A stretch of DNA of 37,754 nucleotides, from assembly GCA_902783775.1 (NCBI GenBank), contig CACZSI010000062.1:1-37754 (forward strand), written 5' to 3'. The DNA is from an uncultured Lachnospiraceae bacterium (lineage in GTDB: Bacteria > Bacillota > Clostridia > Lachnospirales > Lachnospiraceae). The position numbers and the translations under genes are program-made. Shown here one piece after another: positions 34,730 through 37,754 of the stretch (positions within the stretch are counted from its first letter, which is position 1; the number at the start of each line of letters is the position of its first letter). Under the pieces are notes generated by a model, which saw only the letters and a program-made list of their open reading frames with translations, was not told where the DNA came from and did no database searches.

Positions 34730-34758
34730 ATTTTAATTTCTATTGATAACGTTTTCAA
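34730..34758 (-). promoter_or_regulatory. Promoter of the metallopeptidase gene with a CcpA cre site
   Basis: TTGAAA (34753-34758), 17-bp spacer, TAAAAT (34730-34735) on the minus strand. The overlapping 16-mer at 34743-34758 (TTGAAAACGTTATCAA) fits the cre consensus WTGNAARCGNWWWCAW at every position. A cre over the -35 box predicts repression when preferred sugars are present. Confidence 0.75.
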
Positions 34759-34810
34759 GTCTTACTATTTTTTTCAGTGCTCATTTTTTATTACAAAACA
34801 CACTCTTCCA

Positions 34811-35020
34811 GGGCTACCACTGGTGGGATTGTCATGGTAAATGCATCCCATATGAAAAAAACTATAAATTGGGTGTATGTCTAGCGTGAGACTGACGGGA
34901 AAAGTGCACCCTAAATGAGGAAAACTTCAAATTGGGTGCATGACTAGCGTGAGAATGCCAGGAAAAGTGCACCCTAAACAAAGAAATCATCTAAATGGGT
35001 GCACATCTAGCTCTTGAGCA
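34811..35020. repeat. Tandem 63-bp repeat array with hairpin units
   Basis: Units start at 34871, 34934 and 34997 (GGGTGTATG, GGGTGCATG, GGGTGCACA), exactly 63 bp apart. A diverged 60-bp unit starts at 34811 and the last unit is incomplete. Shared cores are CTAGCGTGAGA and GGAAAAGTGCACCCTAAA. Each unit can fold GGGTGCA with TGCACCC inside the unit, or TGCACCC with the next unit's GGGTGCA. The array lies between the metallopeptidase promoter and the terminator at 35201-35236. Confidence 0.9.
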
Positions 35021-35031
35021 TTAAAATAAGG

Positions 35032-35067
35032 CAAGGTATGCCTTGATTTAACTAAGCTTTGCAAAGC
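35032..35067. repeat. Short dyads between the two repeat arrays
   Basis: CAAGG-TATG-CCTTG (35032-35045) and the perfect palindrome GCTTTGCAAAGC (35056-35067) sit between the 63-bp and 25-bp arrays. Confidence 0.6.
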
Positions 35068-35098
35068 ACACTCTTTCTAGGTAATCCTTGGCGACCTG

Positions 35099-35196
35099 AA
35101 AGTTACAGATTCTTTTTCAGACCCAAATTCCAAATTACTTTTCGAAGCTATATTTCAAATTATTTTTCGAACCTATATTACAGATGCTTTTCGCAC
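35099..35196. repeat. Four imperfect 25-bp tandem repeats
   Basis: Units at 35099-35123, 35124-35148, 35149-35173 and 35174-35196 share the pattern TATATTNCAAATTNTTTTTCGAACC. There are no unique spacers. The array ends at the terminator of the gene at 35277. Confidence 0.8.
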
Positions 35197-35236
35197 AAAA
35201 AAATACCTGTAGCGGATTTCTCCGATACAGGTATTT
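35194..35236 (-). terminator. Terminator of the secreted lysine-rich protein gene
   Basis: AAATACCTGTAGCGGA (35201-35216) pairs with TCCGATACAGGTATTT (35221-35236) with one mismatch over a 4-nt loop. A long T-run follows on the minus strand. Confidence 0.92.
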
Positions 35237-35276
35237 GAATTCTTTTTGATATTTAATTAACGTTTGTTAATCTTAA

Positions 35277-36176
35277 TTATTTAAGACCAATGTTCTTTAA
35301 TGTTAATCCTGATTTAGCCTTTAATACTTTATCTACAGCTGTTCTAGCTTTCTTAGCTTTACCCTTGTTGAATTTCTTCTTGAATTTCTTAAGCTTAGAA
35401 GATGCAACCTTAAAGTTAACAACCTTCTTGCTTCCCTTCTTAGCAAGGATAGCAACTTTGCTTCCTGATGCGCTTAATGTTACCTTGTAACCGCTCTTCT
35501 TAACTGTGAATGAACCACCATCCTTTAAGTACTTATTTAAGTTCTTAAGGTTAGTCTTCTTGTTTGATGTAGCTTTTGAGATGATACCATACTTAAATCC
35601 TGAAACAGTGATATCTGTTCCCATTGTAGCATCTTCATCTGGAATGAATGAATGATCAAAGTCAGGAATTAATGAATATCTGTACTCAGCATCTATATCT
35701 GATCCCTGTCTATCACCCATTTCTCCACCAAGACCAAATGTAAATCTATCAGCTATATCTTTTGATTTCATTACTTTATCAATCTTAATAGTCTTTCCTG
35801 GAATAGTCTGTGTCCAGAATGCTGCAGCTGTATGCTCTGCACCTGTAGCGTCGTCCTTCTTAGCAATCTTAACATAAACCCATTTCTTGATGTTTGTTCC
35901 TTTAATATCGAACTTAACATGAAGTGTGTCATCCTTCTTTACGCTAGTTTTCTGGAAAACCTGGCATCCCCAGACTCCACCCCATCCGATCACGTCTAAA
36001 ACAGCATTGAATCCTGAAGGTGTGTTAGTCTTTAATGTTCCCATAGCCGCCTCTGGCCATGCCTCATTAGCTCCAAAATAACTTCCCCATGTTGCACCAA
36101 AGCATGAGCTAGCCATTGAAACAGTTAATGTTAAAGCAAGCGCAGCTGATGCGATTTTCTTTCCCAATCTCTTCAT
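35277..36176 (-). CDS. Secreted lysine-rich protein of unknown function
   Basis: 299 residues. A signal peptide covers about 1-28 (ALALTLTVSMASSCFGA). Residues 30-200 are rich in aromatic residues and beta strand (WGSYFGANEAWPEA, GWGGVWGCQVFQ, DTLHVKFDIKG) and look like a jelly-roll carbohydrate-binding or galactose-binding-like domain, though no named family is recognised. Residues 205-299 are extremely basic (KLKKFKKKFNKGKAKKAR), comparable to the tails of the two other secreted proteins in this window, and may bind anionic wall polymers. AAGGAGG lies 10 nt before the ATG. The gene is monocistronic, with a strong terminator. No catalytic motif is seen. Confidence 0.78.
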   Translation of the reverse strand: MKRLGKKIASAALALTLTVSMASSCFGATWGSYFGANEAWPEAAMGTLKTNTPSGFNAVLDVIGWGGVWGCQVFQKTSVKKDDTLHVKFDIKGTNIKKWVYVKIAKKDDATGAEHTAAAFWTQTIPGKTIKIDKVMKSKDIADRFTFGLGGEMGDRQGSDIDAEYRYSLIPDFDHSFIPDEDATMGTDITVSGFKYGIISKATSNKKTNLKNLNKYLKDGGSFTVKKSGYKVTLSASGSKVAILAKKGSKKVVNFKVASSKLKKFKKKFNKGKAKKARTAVDKVLKAKSGLTLKNIGLK

Positions 36177-36242
36177 CTCGATTGTTCCTCCTTAAAATAA
36201 ATAATACAAATTGATTAGATTAAACGATTCCTTAATCCACCC

Positions 36243-37196
36243 CTATAGTATAACATTTATAGGCGTTCCTGCAAAGTATTTTTCTAGATTTTTTGACACT
36301 AATTTAACTAAGTCTTCTCTAGTCTCTAGGGCTGCCCAAGCCACGTGTGGGGTGATTATTAAATTAGGCGCATTTAGCAAAATTGAATCCTCTAGCATTG
36401 GCTCTACATCTATTACATCCAATGCTGCATATTTAATTTCACCATTCTCTAATGCCCAAACTAAATCACGTTCATCGACTACTCCGCCTCTGGCAGTATT
36501 AATAAAGATAGCATCCTTTTTCATCTGCCTAAAGAACTCTTTATTACACATTTTATAAGAGTCCTCATTTAGAGGGCAATGCATAGAAACTATATCTGCC
36601 TTTGATAAAATATCAGGAATGTCTGTATATATAATGCCATCCTTTTCACCTGGCTTAGCACTTCTATTATATACCATAACCTTCATATCAAAAGCCTTAG
36701 CTACCTGTGCCACTTTCTTTCCAATTGTACCATAGCCTATAATACCAATCGTTTTATCTCTGACTTCCTTCATTTGCATAAAAGGTGAGAAGATATCTGC
36801 TTCAATCCACCCTCTATTTTTAACAAAGGTATCATATTCATCAACCTTATTGTATAACTTAAATATGAGAGAAAACGTATGCTGGCAAACTGCATTGGTA
36901 GAATATCCTCCGGCATTGCAGACAGTTATATTTCTGCTCTTGCAATATTCTATATCAATATTATTGTAGCCTGTGGCAAACAAGCCGATATACTTAAGAT
37001 TCTTGGCCTTTGACAATGTCCTTTCGTTCATAGGCGCCTTATTGCACAATATAACATCTGCATCCTTTACACATTCAGATATCTTATCCTCCGGCACTAA
37101 CTGATAAATAGTAACATCACCGAACTTATCAAATATTGAAAAATCAATATCCTCATCCATAGTCAATGTCTTTGCATCTAAAATAACTATTTTCAT
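36243..37196 (-). CDS. D-2-hydroxyacid dehydrogenase
   Basis: 317 residues; NAD(P)-dependent reduction of a 2-oxoacid to a D-2-hydroxyacid in the cytosol. The Rossmann motif GYGTIG is at 154-159. The catalytic triad is Arg236 (NTARGGVVDE), Glu265 (DVIDVEP) and His284 (ITPHVAWA). The sequence style is of the glycerate dehydrogenase/hydroxypyruvate reductase group, but lactate- or hydroxyisocaproate-type enzymes cannot be excluded. AAGGAG lies 5-6 nt before the ATG. It follows efp by 66 bp that contain a hairpin. Confidence 0.93.
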   Translation of the reverse strand: MKIVILDAKTLTMDEDIDFSIFDKFGDVTIYQLVPEDKISECVKDADVILCNKAPMNERTLSKAKNLKYIGLFATGYNNIDIEYCKSRNITVCNAGGYSTNAVCQHTFSLIFKLYNKVDEYDTFVKNRGWIEADIFSPFMQMKEVRDKTIGIIGYGTIGKKVAQVAKAFDMKVMVYNRSAKPGEKDGIIYTDIPDILSKADIVSMHCPLNEDSYKMCNKEFFRQMKKDAIFINTARGGVVDERDLVWALENGEIKYAALDVIDVEPMLEDSILLNAPNLIITPHVAWAALETREDLVKLVSKNLEKYFAGTPINVIL

Positions 37197-37216
37197 TTTT
37201 TCTCCTTACGCACAAA

Positions 37217-37236
37217 GAGAGTGCCTAAGCACTCTC
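37217..37236 (-). terminator. Weak terminator or attenuating hairpin after efp
   Basis: GAGAGTGC-CTAA-GCACTCTC is a perfect 8-bp stem. Only TTTGTG follows on the minus strand, so efp transcripts may read through into the dehydrogenase gene. Confidence 0.55.
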
Positions 37237-37261
37237 CATAATTTCATCTTTAGATTTAAGA

Positions 37262-37754
37262 TTAAACACGCTTTGAATACTCGCCTGTTCTAGTATCGAT
37301 GATAATCTTATCTCCGATTTCTACGAACAATGGTACCATAACCTGTGCTCCTGTCTCAACAGTAGCTGGCTTAAATGTGTTAGTTGATGTGTTACCCTTG
37401 AATCCTGGCTCTGTCTCAGTGATTTCAAGTTCAACTGTTATAGGTGGCTCAATAGCGAATACATTACCCTCGTGTGAGCAAACCTTAACTACTTCGTTTT
37501 CCTTAACGAATTTTAATGAATCACCAACATCATCTTTTCCGATAGAAATCTGATCATATGTCTCTCCATCCATGAAGTAATATAGATCTCCATCATTATA
37601 TAAATACTGATAATCTTTTCTATCAATGATAGCATTCTCAAATTTTTCTGTTGGTCTAAATGTTGTCTCAACAACACCACCGTTAGTAATATTCTTTAAT
37701 TTTGTTCTAACAAACGCTGCGCCTTTTCCTGGTTTTACGTGCTGGAATTCGATA
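37262..37754 (-). CDS. efp: Elongation factor P, N-terminus beyond the window
   Basis: The frame is open from the stop at 37262-37264 to the window edge, giving 163 residues; about 22 N-terminal residues are missing. The visible part starts [20 protein letters not shown], the loop whose lysine in PGKG is the EF-P modification site in many bacteria. The middle OB domain ([19 protein letters not shown]) and the C-terminal OB domain ([25 protein letters not shown]) follow. EF-P relieves ribosome stalling at polyproline. No modification enzyme gene is in the window. Both the length and the ending YSKRV are normal. Confidence 0.96.
   Translation of the reverse strand, partial: IEFQHVKPGKGAAFVRTKLKNITNGGVVETTFRPTEKFENAIIDRKDYQYLYNDGDLYYFMDGETYDQISIGKDDVGDSLKFVKENEVVKVCSHEGNVFAIEPPITVELEITETEPGFKGNTSTNTFKPATVETGAQVMVPLFVEIGDKIIIDTRTGEYSKRV

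Noticed and set aside
34877..35033. Tandem small peptides coded by the 63-bp units (each has an in-frame ATG and a shared VR...GKVHPK core)
   Set aside because: No ribosome binding site precedes any ATG, and the diverged first unit has a stop. The conserved hairpin arms explain the similarity better.
34811..35196. CRISPR array
   Set aside because: The 63-bp units are similar along their whole length and the 25-bp units are contiguous. There are no constant repeats with unique spacers and no cas genes in the window.
31598..35276. Insertion sequence or transposon
   Set aside because: No transposase, integrase or terminal inverted repeats with target duplication could be seen; the flanking hairpins are not identical.

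Overview
The window reads as a chromosomal segment of a low-GC, AT-rich Gram-positive anaerobe, most likely of the family Lachnospiraceae (Firmicutes). The support is low GC with strong AGGAGG-type ribosome binding sites, housekeeping genes of Firmicute type (a YtrA-like GntR regulator with its ABC transporter, thiN, a PASTA-less Ser/Thr kinase, efp), and secreted proteins with T/Q-rich linkers and very lysine-rich Ig- or FN3-like C-terminal domains. No species is claimed. Most genes lie on the minus strand, so operons are read right to left.

Layout. 1-1942: operon of a GntR/YtrA repressor, an ABC ATPase and a truncated permease, behind a near-consensus promoter with a perfect operator dyad. 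1954-6264: operon of a membrane-anchored protein, thiamine pyrophosphokinase, an RluF-type pseudouridine synthase and NAD-dependent DNA ligase. 6348-7166: aldo/keto reductase. 7245-7616: tRNA-Arg(CCG) on the plus strand converging on tRNA-Val(TAC) and tRNA-Met(CAT). 7822-15310: secreted clostripain-like (C11) protease, a newly noticed 36-residue membrane peptide gene, and a very large secreted double-SGNH (DUF4886) protein, with a LysR regulator divergent to it. 16418-22539: Tex, a PAP2-family membrane protein, a glycosyltransferase/CPBP protease/HAD phosphatase operon and a small Lys/Asp/Ser-tailed membrane protein. 22604-30945: argS with a UDPGP-type uridylyltransferase, a Ser/Thr kinase, and carAB. 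31598-36176: a large secreted basic-secretory-protein-type metallopeptidase with discoidin domains and a second secreted lysine-rich protein, separated by a repeat-dense noncoding stretch. 36243-37754: a D-2-hydroxyacid dehydrogenase and the C-terminal 163 residues of elongation factor P.

Functional reading. Core genes (DNA ligase, rRNA modification, ArgS, EF-P, CarAB, Tex) alternate with four extracellular proteins that share one style: signal peptide, enzymatic or carbohydrate-binding body, low-complexity linker and basic tail. They look like surface or secreted factors acting on host or diet glycans and proteins. The metallopeptidase has a sigma-A promoter overlapped by a sequence that fits the CcpA cre consensus, so it is probably carbon-catabolite repressed. 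A second promoter of the same build lies just downstream of the gene and drives no evident CDS.

The least explained DNA is 34811-35196: three to four tandem 63-bp units able to form GGGTGCA/TGCACCC hairpins, then small palindromes, then four 25-bp units. Related-looking hairpins lie at 31100-31140 and 31500-31582 on the other side of the metallopeptidase gene.
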